Positions 21,883-31,142 of a DNA stretch of 64,000 bases are shown piece after piece. Each line of letters starts with the position of its first letter. Within the stretch, counting starts at the first letter, position 1. Both the position numbers and the translations under genes were made by a program. The DNA lies in contig JAUCBJ010008515.1 of NCBI GenBank assembly GCA_032718475.1, forward strand, positions 1-64,000, given 5' to 3'. The notes under the pieces were generated by a model that saw only the letters and a list, made by a program, of their open reading frames with translations, was not told the origin of the DNA and did no database searches. The DNA is from Nemertoderma westbladi (Eukaryota; Xenacoelomorpha; Nemertodermatida; Nemertodermatidae).

Positions 21883-23065
21883 GGATCTAGGACACTTCCC
21901 CCCCGGACACGTCCCCCCCGGACACTTCCCCCCCGCCCAAGTAGGACACTTCCCCCCCGGACACTTCCCCCCCGGACACTTGCCCCCCGGACACTCCCCC
22001 CCCAGTTAAAGTGTTAAAATTAATCTGGGTGGATCAAAGCAAAAAACAAAAGTTAAAGATGGTTACAGGACAAGTTGTATCTAGACAAGTTTTTTCAAAA
22101 TTATAAAAGAAACATTTTTATAGTCAAATTTTGTTTGTTTTTCTTTTAATTCCTTTAATTCTTTTAATTTCTTTTAATTGGGAGCTGCCGCCCCCAAACC
22201 CCCGCTTCTTTTCTTGGGGGCTGCCGCCCCCAAACCCCCGCTTCTTTTCTTGGAGGTTATCGCCCCCAGACCCCGGCATTTCCCTGAGTGCCCGTGGTAA
22301 AAGACTTAAGACCATTTTGAAATAATTAATTCATGTTTGTATCATCAGATAATAAATTGACTAAGCCTAAAGTAGGAGCTGTATTGAATGTTAACCAATT
22401 TAATATATAAATTACTACAATATTATATAATTCAACAAAATCCTATTAAAAATATTGCAAGTAACCAGGAAATTTAATATGTAGTGTATAATATCTATAT
22501 AGTATGTATAGTAGTAATATGTATATCAATATGTCGTAATGCTGAACACAGAATACAGGTCGACGCATGTCGATTTTACCCTGGAGAGGTATAATTTTGA
22601 TTGCAACAATAATATTCATCCCCATCTGCTACAATTTGAAGAAGACTATTACATAATAATACCTATAATTAAAACAATTAATTATTATAATTCTATAGTT
22701 AATAAAAACAGTATATCATTCCGGGGATGGAATTTATAGGTCATCTAATATAATTAATTGTTTAAAGATTAGCAAACAATACAATGTAATTGCATTGATA
22801 AAACCCATAAATAAAACTTAGATATAAAATGTCAATTCGGGATGCAAAAGATTACTTTCTGAGCTACGAAAGGAAAATTGGATACAACTTATCTGGATAC
22901 AAGCGGTCTGTTTACCTTACAAAATGAAAAATACGAATGTGCGAAGTTAAGAACAGTCGGGGGGGAAGTGTCCGCGGGGGGGAAGTGTCTGGGGGGGAAG
23001 TGTCCGGGGGGGAAGTGTCCTACTTGAGCGGGGGGAAGTGTCCGGGGGGGAAGTGTCCGAACACC
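21883..23065. mobile_element. 1183-bp hAT-like element with C-rich motif arrays
   Basis: An 8-bp direct repeat ATCAGCAT flanks it (21875-21882 and 23066-23073). Each end carries about six copies of GGACACTTCCCCCC, pointing inwards at both ends. The outermost copies form inverted repeats starting GGATCTAGGACAC on the left and GGTGTTCGGACAC on the right. The interior has no transposase but contains a second, unrelated short duplication at 22180-22270 (GGGAGCTGCCGCCCCCAAAC repeated). The 8-bp duplication suggests hAT (inference). The ORFs across the arrays are low-complexity translations (GHFPPGHFPPG) and are not genes. Confidence 0.8.
22179..22275 (+). repeat. Short internal duplication
   Basis: Two to three units of about 47 bp containing GCTGCCGCCCCCAAACCCCC and GCTTCTTTTCTTGG, within the 1183-bp element. 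Confidence 0.75.
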
Positions 23066-23277
23066 ATCAGCATTTTAGCCGTCTAAATTGTCTGATAATT
23101 CAGTCTACAATTCGTAGGAGAAATTATCCTTCTAAACGAAGGATAAATTTGTAGACTTTTCAAAGGTTGGATCATTTAGCTTAGTTTTGTTTAGTTATGC
23201 CTAGAGTAGTTACTGTATGTTATGTATTATCCGGCAAATACTGACGAGTATAATGATAATTATATAAGAATGCCTAC

Positions 23278-23355
23278 TAATAATCCGAATATTTTTATCT
23301 GGGGACCATATTTAGCAGTAAATTAGTACAAAGTTATCAGTTCTTTAGAACTGTC
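23278..23355 (+). repeat. 78-bp segment duplicated at 37857-37935
   Basis: AATAATCCG.ATATTTTTATCTGGG through AGTTCTTTAGAACTGTCG is nearly identical at both places. In both it stands shortly before a G tract of the piggyBac-like family. The remainder of 23074-23470 shows nothing else. Confidence 0.75.
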
Positions 23356-23473
23356 GCTTATATAATAATATCATCTGTTGCAAAGAAAATGGATCTATAT
23401 TATGTCCAGTGCAATTTATATTGTTTATGAAATAAATCTATTAATTACTGTGTGATGTTGTGTCTGTCCTTAA

Positions 23474-25037
23474 CCCTATTAAACCCGGGGGGGGGGGTCA
23501 ATATGACCCTCCCCGTGGTTTTTTTATTATAATTCTGAAACAAACGCAGTTGGGAATCTGATATTTTATGACTTTTCCTAAAAATCTATTGTCTTCCTAG
23601 TAGTGAAAACCGTTTTCAAAAATATTGGGTACTTTTCGAGTTATAGCACCATTTTTTAACCCTACTTTTGGCACTTTTTTTGAGACTTTTTTTGAAAATT
23701 ACATTTCATTAAATATGAATTGTAACATCTATATTTTTGATTTACACCGGATTTTTGGTGTTAGAAATTGGATGGAATTCATATAAATTGATTTAGAAAT
23801 TTCAAACTTGTTTTTTTCGGTGGGTACCAAATTTTGGTGCCAGCACCAAATTTTGAAATAAGTCAATTTTGTAAATTGATTATTTGAAACTTGTTTTTTA
23901 CGCAATTGGGGTTTTTTGGGGTTCTGGATTCGATGAAATATATACGAGTTGCACCAAGCGTATCAAACTTGTATTTTTCGGTGCTGTGTGCAAATTTTGG
24001 TGTTAGCACGAAATTTTGAAAATCCATTCAATAGATAAAATTGCTTGTGACAATTTATTTCTTGCGTTTTAGAGGTTTATGGCTGTTCCTAATTCAATAG
24101 AAAATATAATTATCGAACTAGACATCTCAAACTTGTATTTTTCGGATGTGGGTGCAAAATGTGGTGCTAGCACCAAATTTTGAAAACCATCAAATATATC
24201 AATTGATTGTGTCACCTTGTTTCTTGCGTTATACGGGGTTGTGATGGTTCTGAATTCAATGGAATCAGTAAAAATTTCATAAGAGTTCTCAAACTTGTAT
24301 TTTTCGCCGGTGGGTGAAAATTGTTGCACCAGCACCAAATTTTGGAAAATATGCAAATTGATAAGTAGATAGTATCACCTTGTTTCTTGCGTTATACGGG
24401 TTTATGAGGGTCCTGAATCCGATGGAATCAATAAAAACAGCACTGGACATCGCAAACTTGTACTTTTTGGTGATGGGTACAAAATTTGGTGCTAGCACCA
24501 AAATTTGCCAAATTACGCCGAAAAATACAAGTAGCAATGATCTGGCATATTAGAAATGTATTCCATTAGAATCAGCGCCCTCGAAAACCTGAAAATGTGA
24601 ATTTATAGCATCGTATAAGTGAATTAAAAATGTTGTGTTCTAACTGAAAAGTGCTGGTTACTTGTTTTTTCATTTTTTTCCTACGCAGAGAGGACTAAAC
24701 AGCCAATTATAGTAATCATATCATTTTTAAATATTTTCCAATGTATTTTGCACCCCAGAAAACCTGTATAGAAAGATAATTAGCCGAAAATGTAACTTTC
24801 AAATTTTGTGAAAATTGTGCACTACTTGTAATTTTGGTGCTGCAATATAACCACCCCAGTACATTTTTTCGAAAATTTTTTTTTCGGTCGGATCCAGACT
24901 AGTGATACCTACGTACAAACAAAAAATCAAACGTTTTCGTAAATATTTGTAGATTTTAGAGGGGGGTCAATATGACCCCCCCCCCCCCCCCCCCCCCCGG
25001 TATTTGTACAACATTTTATAGCCCGGTACTAATAGGG
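23474..25037. mobile_element. piggyBac-like non-autonomous element, 1564 bp
   Basis: TTAA stands at both edges (23470-23473 and 25038-25041). The ends are inverted: CCCTATTA on the left and TAATAGGG on the right. TTAA targets with CCC termini are the hallmark of piggyBac elements, so the class is inferred with fair confidence. Just inside each end is a hairpin in which a poly-G and a poly-C run flank TCAATATGA: GGGGGTCAATATGACCC at 23492-23508 and 24962-24980. The interior is built from diverged tandem units of about 150-175 bp and encodes no protein. Confidence 0.75.
23870..24540. repeat. Tandem units of about 150-175 bp inside the element
   Basis: The words CTTGCGTT, GAGG..TTATGG or ACGGGTTTATGAGGG, AATTCAATGGAAT and GTGCTAGCACCAAATTTTG recur about every 150-175 bp (for example CTTGCGTT at about 24062, 24212 and 24385). 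The perfect 18-bp palindrome TTTGGTGCTAGCACCAAA is at about 24485-24502. Related units lie at 4775-4997, 37990-38945 and 47720-49200. Confidence 0.7.
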
Positions 25038-25041
25038 TTAA

Positions 25042-25418
25042 AGGTGCGATAATCCATGTATCCAGAATCTGCAAGTCTGAATGTATGGTAGAACTAGAGG
25101 TTAAGGCGATGTCCATAGGTACTGCCCAAGTCACTGTCAGAATGTCAGACCCCTGTAAAAAACGAGACTATCTGACAGTCTGACTAAGTCTGTATGTCTT
25201 TCAGGGAAATTATGGGACAAACAAAGCACATATTTTCTCAGTATTAATACGTGTAGTATATCCGAAACTGACGAATACTACTCTTTTCTACTATAACGAT
25301 ACAAAAACTATTTACTCTACTGATCTATACTGTATAAAATATATTCTTAATTAATAATTATTTTTAAATTATTTTATTTAATATTCAAATTTTAATATTT
25401 AACATTTTATTATACAGA
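25042..25418. other. Spacer between two elements
   Basis: AT-rich, no ORF of note. It ends in the TATAT target duplication of the BEL/Pao element (25419-25423). Confidence 0.5.
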
Positions 25419-25423
25419 TATAT

Positions 25424-26612
25424 TGTTCGCGCTTTCAGACCTTTGGCAGTTTAACCCGCCAAATTAGGATGTCTTCTAGATAATAAATCACTTTTAGCCT
25501 CTGACAAGTATTTGATTCACTACACTAGTCGAAACCAATCGGTGCGCGATCATTCACCCGCTGGATATACCCGGGAGATTGGGTTCGACGGCTTAATCTT
25601 ATTGCTATGTAAGCCTAATGTATTATTCGACTGACAGTATTATATAATCTCTGACAATATTATCCACCTTCGGGGAATATTAACAGTTCCTTTAGGACGT
25701 GGCGCTCTATCTATATAAACAGAGTTATGACTTAAACTACTCACAACGATATGGCTTAGTTACAATTCACATATATGGCGCATTCTTTAGGAAATGCTTC
25801 GTTATCAGTCTCACTCATACACAATGCTGCACAATACTGCACACTGATCTGCCGATCTTCACTGATTTTAGTCACATATAAAAGGAACACGGACCGAATC
25901 ATGTAGGGTCTATCAAATAACATTAGATTCACTTCAAACCACTTTAACATAAGTCACAATCGTTATATGTAACCTTTCTCTCTTACCTTCGGTATATCAA
26001 GAATATTGGGTTTTCGGGGTTATTTCTCGTTATTCCAAATATAATAATTCATCAACCAATATTATGAAGAACCGACAGTCAATAGCAGTAATGTCAAGTA
26101 TAAAGTATGCACAGCGTGGGCTAGTTTGATTAGGTATGGTATGTTATGTTATGTTATGATAACGGATATATGTCCTTATAATTAAGCCTACTAGTGTAAG
26201 ACTAAAAACTGAAAACACGGAGGTGCCAAAAGCCGGTTCTTAGGCTCTGGGCAAAAACATAACACTGAACTACTGAGCCTCTGTATACACCTCCAACACA
26301 GAGACAACAAACGCTCTGATTGGTCAACCGAACAACGAGAGAACAAAGAAACAAAGAAACGTCGACGTGGCAATATCAGCTGTTAGCCGTCGTCATGGTA
26401 GCGACACTGTTTTCAAGAGTATCTAGCTTATCGCGTCACGAGATTTCGGATTATGTCCTCTAAAGTACAAATACAGTACAAATACATAAGAAATGACTTT
26501 TATGTCCTCTAAAACACCAGTACAGCAAGGACACGACCCTTTTATGCCTGGCAAACCAACTACAGAGTACTTTAAGGGAAAATAACCGGTTAATGACGCA
26601 AAAGCTTTTACA
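25424..26612 (-). repeat. 3' LTR of the BEL/Pao element
   Basis: TG...CA bounded and nearly identical to 36522-37704. The inner edge (minus sense) is preceded by a short purine stretch, GGGAGCGG, the likely polypurine tract. The small ORFs inside both LTRs are identical pairs and are not genes. Confidence 0.9.
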
Positions 26613-26694
26613 CCGCTCCCAGAAAATGGGATTTAAGTCTATAAAATATAACAAATCACAGTTTCTAAAATATAAAAATACTCTAAACAGTTAG

Positions 26695-27065
26695 TCTTTC
26701 TTACGCAGACGGCGTTTACGCAGTTTTTTGAGGCTAGCAAGAGTCCTTTTCTCTTTGGGGGGAGCCACTTTACTAGGAGGGCTATAAATCCTGGGTGAAG
26801 GGTGCAATATGATTGCATCAGAAGGTGTAGGATTATGGTCGGGGTATCCGCCGTTTCGATATGCTTCTCCTCGAGCTGATTTTCCTCCGCTCGTAGCTGG
26901 ATACGTTCATCCAAAAACTCTCGCAGAGAATGGGGTTGTCTAAGTGCGATATCTTCTTAGAGATTCTGGATTTCACAATCGAACTGAGATAAAGACAATT
27001 CGTTTATCGCTTGGACTTGCTGTTACAACTTACGTTTATCTGAACAAACGTAGGTTTCCTTTCTG
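26695..27065 (-). pseudogene. Decayed ORF with coiled-coil part and basic tail
   Basis: In minus sense, downstream of the 376-codon ORF, one frame reads QAINELSLSQFDCEIQNL, then a stop, then SLREFLDERIQLRAEENQLEE, strongly amphipathic and probably coiled coil. After a frame change near 26845 it continues as PPSKVAPPKEK and LKKLRKRRLRKKD before a stop at about 26696. Two in-frame stops and one frameshift interrupt it. Such a helical region plus an Arg/Lys tail fits a nucleic-acid-binding accessory or structural protein, but I do not recognise a family. It may be an independent gene or a C-terminal extension of its neighbour. Confidence 0.4.
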
Positions 27066-27083
27066 ATCTTTGTAGAATAGCGT

Positions 27084-28214
27084 TTAACTGGTTTGGTACA
27101 ACGTTCTCTGCCACTCTGGTGACAGGTTATATCGTGTCAAGCCGGGACGATGGTAAGGGTTAAACGGCGATATTAAATGTCCGCGTCCCAATCCGGCTAG
27201 GTAGGATGGGCTAATATCTAAGAAACCCACAACTGGGGTGCCACCGACTAATCGTTCAGGTAACACTAGATCTTTGAGCAGTGAGTACAGCTCGGGAGGA
27301 TCCGTCATACTAATAGGATCAAGAGTCTGAGGCCTCACTAGGGAATGAGGAGCTCTGATCGAGTATTCCGAAACTCTGATCATTGGTTTATTTAAGGATC
27401 GTTTGAGTCGAACGAGCGTAGGTGATACATTGAACAAGTTTCGCTCGAAACTCCCGTAAGTATAGCGAGTAAAACCGTGTTTAAAGCAACGTCTCCGCGG
27501 ATGTTTATGTCTTTCCGTTTGTTGGTTGGGTCTTGGGCATTCATCGCAATAATACCCAAAAACGTACGTCTTGTAGGGGAAACGCGAGTGATCTTTCTCC
27601 AGCTTACAATATTCCTCCATCCGTTCGAAGCTATTCGGTACAACAGGTAGCGGTCGATCGGCGGTAAGATACATCATAGGGGAATCGAGCCGTTTGAGTT
27701 CTACCATGCGGTCATGATGTATACCTTGAGGATATCGAGTTTCTAGATTTTGTTGACTGGCAATATTGAGATATGTTTCTATCAGGAATTCCAGATAATC
27801 GTTGAAGTCGCTGCGTTTATCCGGCTCCTCAATGTCTTCTCTTTCGAGTCTGTTTCGAATAGAATTCTCGTGTTCCATTCTCGGTTTATCGTTCCGCCTC
27901 CGCTGGGTAGGATATTTCAATCGTACCATTTCCCTTTTGGTGTCGACATTGTCCGTATCGTGTAAATCGATAGGATGACCAGTAGTTAAGAAGTCCACAT
28001 ACGTACCATTACGATGCGTATAGCGAGCGGTGAATTTCTTATAGTCCAACTCACGCGTGAGCTGTTCTTGGGACATTGGCGGTTCGATATAACGATCATC
28101 GTCCTCCGCAGCAGTTGGACCAGCGTCGCCGTGTATCAAGCTATCAACAAACGTTTGTAAAGGTAGAGTATATCGCTCCCTGATACCAAGATCATCTTCT
28201 ATCAACTCAATCAT
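27084..28214 (-). CDS. Unknown 376-residue protein in env position
   Basis: An unbroken ORF sits between the pol remnant and the 3' LTR of the BEL/Pao element, where env or accessory genes lie in other retroelements. It starts at ATG after TTTATATAGCAGAT, which could be a weak splice acceptor. The protein is hydrophilic, with no signal peptide and no membrane segment, so it does not look like an envelope glycoprotein. A possible metal site lies at residues about 220-246 (YYCDECPRP ... RRRCFKH). An acidic N-terminus, a central charged helix-rich region (RNRLEREDIEEPDKR) and a Pro/Gly-rich C-terminus (SPSYLAGLGRGHLISPF) are visible. I do not recognise a family. Its openness contrasts with the broken pol and suggests either recent origin or selection. 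Confidence 0.7.
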   Translation of the reverse strand: MIELIEDDLGIRERYTLPLQTFVDSLIHGDAGPTAAEDDDRYIEPPMSQEQLTRELDYKKFTARYTHRNGTYVDFLTTGHPIDLHDTDNVDTKREMVRLKYPTQRRRNDKPRMEHENSIRNRLEREDIEEPDKRSDFNDYLEFLIETYLNIASQQNLETRYPQGIHHDRMVELKRLDSPMMYLTADRPLPVVPNSFERMEEYCKLEKDHSRFPYKTYVFGYYCDECPRPNQQTERHKHPRRRCFKHGFTRYTYGSFERNLFNVSPTLVRLKRSLNKPMIRVSEYSIRAPHSLVRPQTLDPISMTDPPELYSLLKDLVLPERLVGGTPVVGFLDISPSYLAGLGRGHLISPFNPYHRPGLTRYNLSPEWQRTLYQTS

Positions 28215-29831
28215 ATCTGCTATATAAATTTATCCATATTATAATGAGTTTATATTTAGGCGAGCGGGCGTCGCTGCCTACCCCAATCAGCCCCCGGACA
28301 GTGCGAGATCCTCAGCGCCGATGTGTCGTCGCCGCTGTACTTTCGCCAACGACGTAGCCGCACAACGACAACGACAACCGGCACAAGTCACTCCACTGTC
28401 CGTCCCAAAGGCTTAGATGTACTTCAGGTTTTCCTTGGAGAGTTAGGTTACTTTCACGATTGCGACTAGTTACTGTAAACACACTTTAGCAGTAACATTC
28501 ACCTATAAACTCACAAATACCACACAACTGGTCACAACTACGCACATTCGGGCCATTTGTCCGTTAGTCAATGCCTTCCAGAATGTCACTGTATTATTAT
28601 GTATCCTTGGATACTAGCAGTGCGCTATTTATTCCCTATGCTATTCAATGGGACAAGCTTTCTATTGTTCTTTTAACTCAATTCTAATTCTAGCGTGGTT
28701 GTTGCCATGGTGACATTATGCAAAGCTAGCGGTAGAATTAGAGTAATTCCCATGCATACAGATCTGGGATGTTATTTAATAGTAATTCTTTAATAGTCAA
28801 TGTCCTGTTTGATACATGACTTTATGAATTTTATCGGCTATTGACCATGTTTGGGAGACTTTCGCACACTCATACTCATAATAAGACAAATCTCCGCTCC
28901 CTTGATCTATTAATTAATGGAATTTTGGGAATGTTATAAATTGCATAAAAATGGCAATTTATTAAACTCATTAAAAGGCATGAATTTAAATTTATTCCCT
29001 GAAATTTTATTATTTGATAATTAAATGGACATATTTTGAGTCTAGAACATGTCTGGGGACACAAGATCCTTAATTCTATGAAAATTGTCCTTTTAAGAAT
29101 ATCGGTAAATGCTACGATATCTTAATTGACTAGAATTGTTGAAGGATCTGAATTTTACAGATTTTGATTTATTGGATTTGCAAATATTAAATAATTAATA
29201 TTTGAGATGGGCACCGATTTATTCCAGAACTTGTCTGGGGACAATAACCACTGATTCTAGAATTTGTCTTTCAAGTATATCGGTGGGTGCCGCGATATCT
29301 TAATCGACTAGAATTACAGATGGTCAAAGGGTTTAACAGATTTATTTTGCGTTATACGCTACTGTTAAAGGGACATCACGCTACTATATGTATTATTTAA
29401 TATACGGTATGAGAGCAATATCGCACGAAGCAATGTCAGTGTGAAGAGGCAAGTCGTTTCCAAGGTCTACCCAGAGCTTGGTTTAGCCGAGACACGAGGA
29501 TCTGAACTTTGCATTCCTAATACTCTGCCTACCAATAATACTTGAATATAGTAGTGGCTTTATTGTACTTTAATAAGTACGGACATTTCATCTTACTGTA
29601 GTTACGTATTTGTAATGTAATACGGACAGTAAGGAAGAAGGAAAATAATTATTTCTTGCCGTCGCACTAAAATAATATATACGTAATTACGTTACTATTC
29701 TACTAAATAATCGCTAAATAAGATTCTACTAAATTAAATAAAACGATTATAATAAAATTACGTAGTAATACATACATAAATATAAAAATAATAAAATAAT
29801 ATAAAATAATATACACCCACTCCATATGTTG
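28215..29831. other. Non-coding internal part of the BEL/Pao element
   Basis: A GC-rich patch (28260-28430) has open codons in several frames, none recognised. The rest is AT-rich. At 29040-29135 and 29222-29318 a unit of about 180 bp is repeated (GTCTGGGGACA ... ATATCGGT..TGC..CGATATCTTAAT.GACTAGAATT). The integrase, expected here in an autonomous element, is not detectable. Confidence 0.5.
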
Positions 29832-31142
29832 TTACGTTATGGAGTCCCTAGATGTTTGAAGGATTAGGGAGGTGGTCGTGGGAAGAGAATCTTGCCTTCC
29901 ACAGTTTCCGGAGAGTCCTCCATTCCCTTCCGGTAAACACAAACGACCGACTGGGTGATTGAGTCGCTGCATCCCGAATACAATTCCAGGTTTCCTCTTC
30001 GTCCTGGAATAGTGACGATAGAAACATCGCTCTAGGTACACGACGGCCTTACAAAGCCGATTCCAGGAGCTATAGCGGTCCGTCGCTCCCTGCAGGAGAG
30101 GTGAGAGTCCCTGCGAGACGTCTGATGTTCCAGAGCTCCAATCGCTCTCTCTGATCTTCATGAAGGATCCACTCGTGGTGGGGAGGTCCAGATCCACGGC
30201 GTCGTCCCTGGCAATATGTAATACCGACAGATCTATCCCGGGTTCAAATAACTCCGATCCACCCGTCCGGGTTTTAGGTTTGACTTTCTCTGCTCCCTTG
30301 GCTGGTCTAATCTCAGTCGGAGTAAGATGGGGAGGCCATTCATCCTCCTTACTCAGGAAGTCGGGTTCACCTAACCGGTCTGTAGTATCTGTCAGTTCTT
30401 GAGGAGTTGCTCCTCTGGAAGCGATGTCAGTTGGATTAAACTTCTTGGGGCAATATCTCCATTGATCTACATTGGAGCTAATATCGTCATTATCTGAGGA
30501 GTATGGTGTTCCCTCAGTTGGGTTGTCTCCCTCACTAGTATCATCTTCCCATTCACTCACTTGGCAGACGCGATCTTGAAGCAGTCTTTCTCTGAGCGTT
30601 CTTCGGGAAGGTCCAGTAAGGTACCAACCTACTCTAGTTCTTACCGCATAGGTCTGAAGTGGTTGCGGTTGAGCAGGTCGTTTCTCCAATGTCTCCAGCG
30701 CCTCATGCGCGTTTTGACCGATTAATATTTGTACTCCAGGATAATTGGTGTCGAATCTAGGAATGTTAAGTTGTTGGGCATGATCATCTTCATCCCAATT
30801 ATAAGGTTCCCCTTGGGTGGTAGCGAAGTTCTTTATTGCCACCATTTTGACTGACCTTATACTATGTTCTCCTAGTTTATCCTGTGGAGTGGACAACTCA
30901 CCTATATAATAGTCGGCAGCCACAGCAGATTTCCAAACCTGCATGATCCCTGACATGTTTAGCTTGGTTCGGAACTTGGGTTGTCCAGCAAAGATGTCTT
31001 CGGCTAGTTCTTTATCGATGAATGTTCCTGTGCTGCCAGAGCCCAGGAGGGCGTTCACTATATAGCTCTTCTGAGGTCCGTGGACCCGTACCTGCACTAC
31101 AGGAAACTCTCGGATCCCTACATTGGAGATGGCGCTTTCCAA
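29832..31142 (-). pseudogene. BEL/Pao protease joined to RNase H end; RT deleted
   Basis: Residues 15-60 are a retropepsin start, but the active-site motif reads ALLGSGSTGTFID: the catalytic Asp is Gly at residue 34 (codon 31041-31043). The BEL-type linker follows (MSGIMQVW, STPQDKLG, VKMVAIKNFA, IPRFDTNYPGVQILIGQNA, TRVGWYLTGP). At about residue 225 (near 30470) the sequence jumps to WRYCPKKFNPTDIASRGATP, which normally closes the RNase H region, so the whole RT and most of RNase H (about 500 codons) are gone. Integrase does not follow. The ORF overlaps gag by 25 bp in another frame, implying frameshifting or a mutation. The frame stays open across the deletion, but no working enzyme is expected. 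Confidence 0.8.

Noticed and set aside
21815-22325. Proline-rich and tryptophan-repeat ORFs
   Set aside because: Translations of C-rich terminal arrays and the internal duplication of the 1183-bp element.
25699-25950. Small ORFs in the LTRs (also at 36797-37048)
   Set aside because: Identical pairs inside LTRs on both strands without motifs; the duplication is explained by the LTRs.
27084-28214. Envelope gene
   Set aside because: It has the position of env but no signal peptide, hydrophobic fusion-like stretch or membrane anchor.
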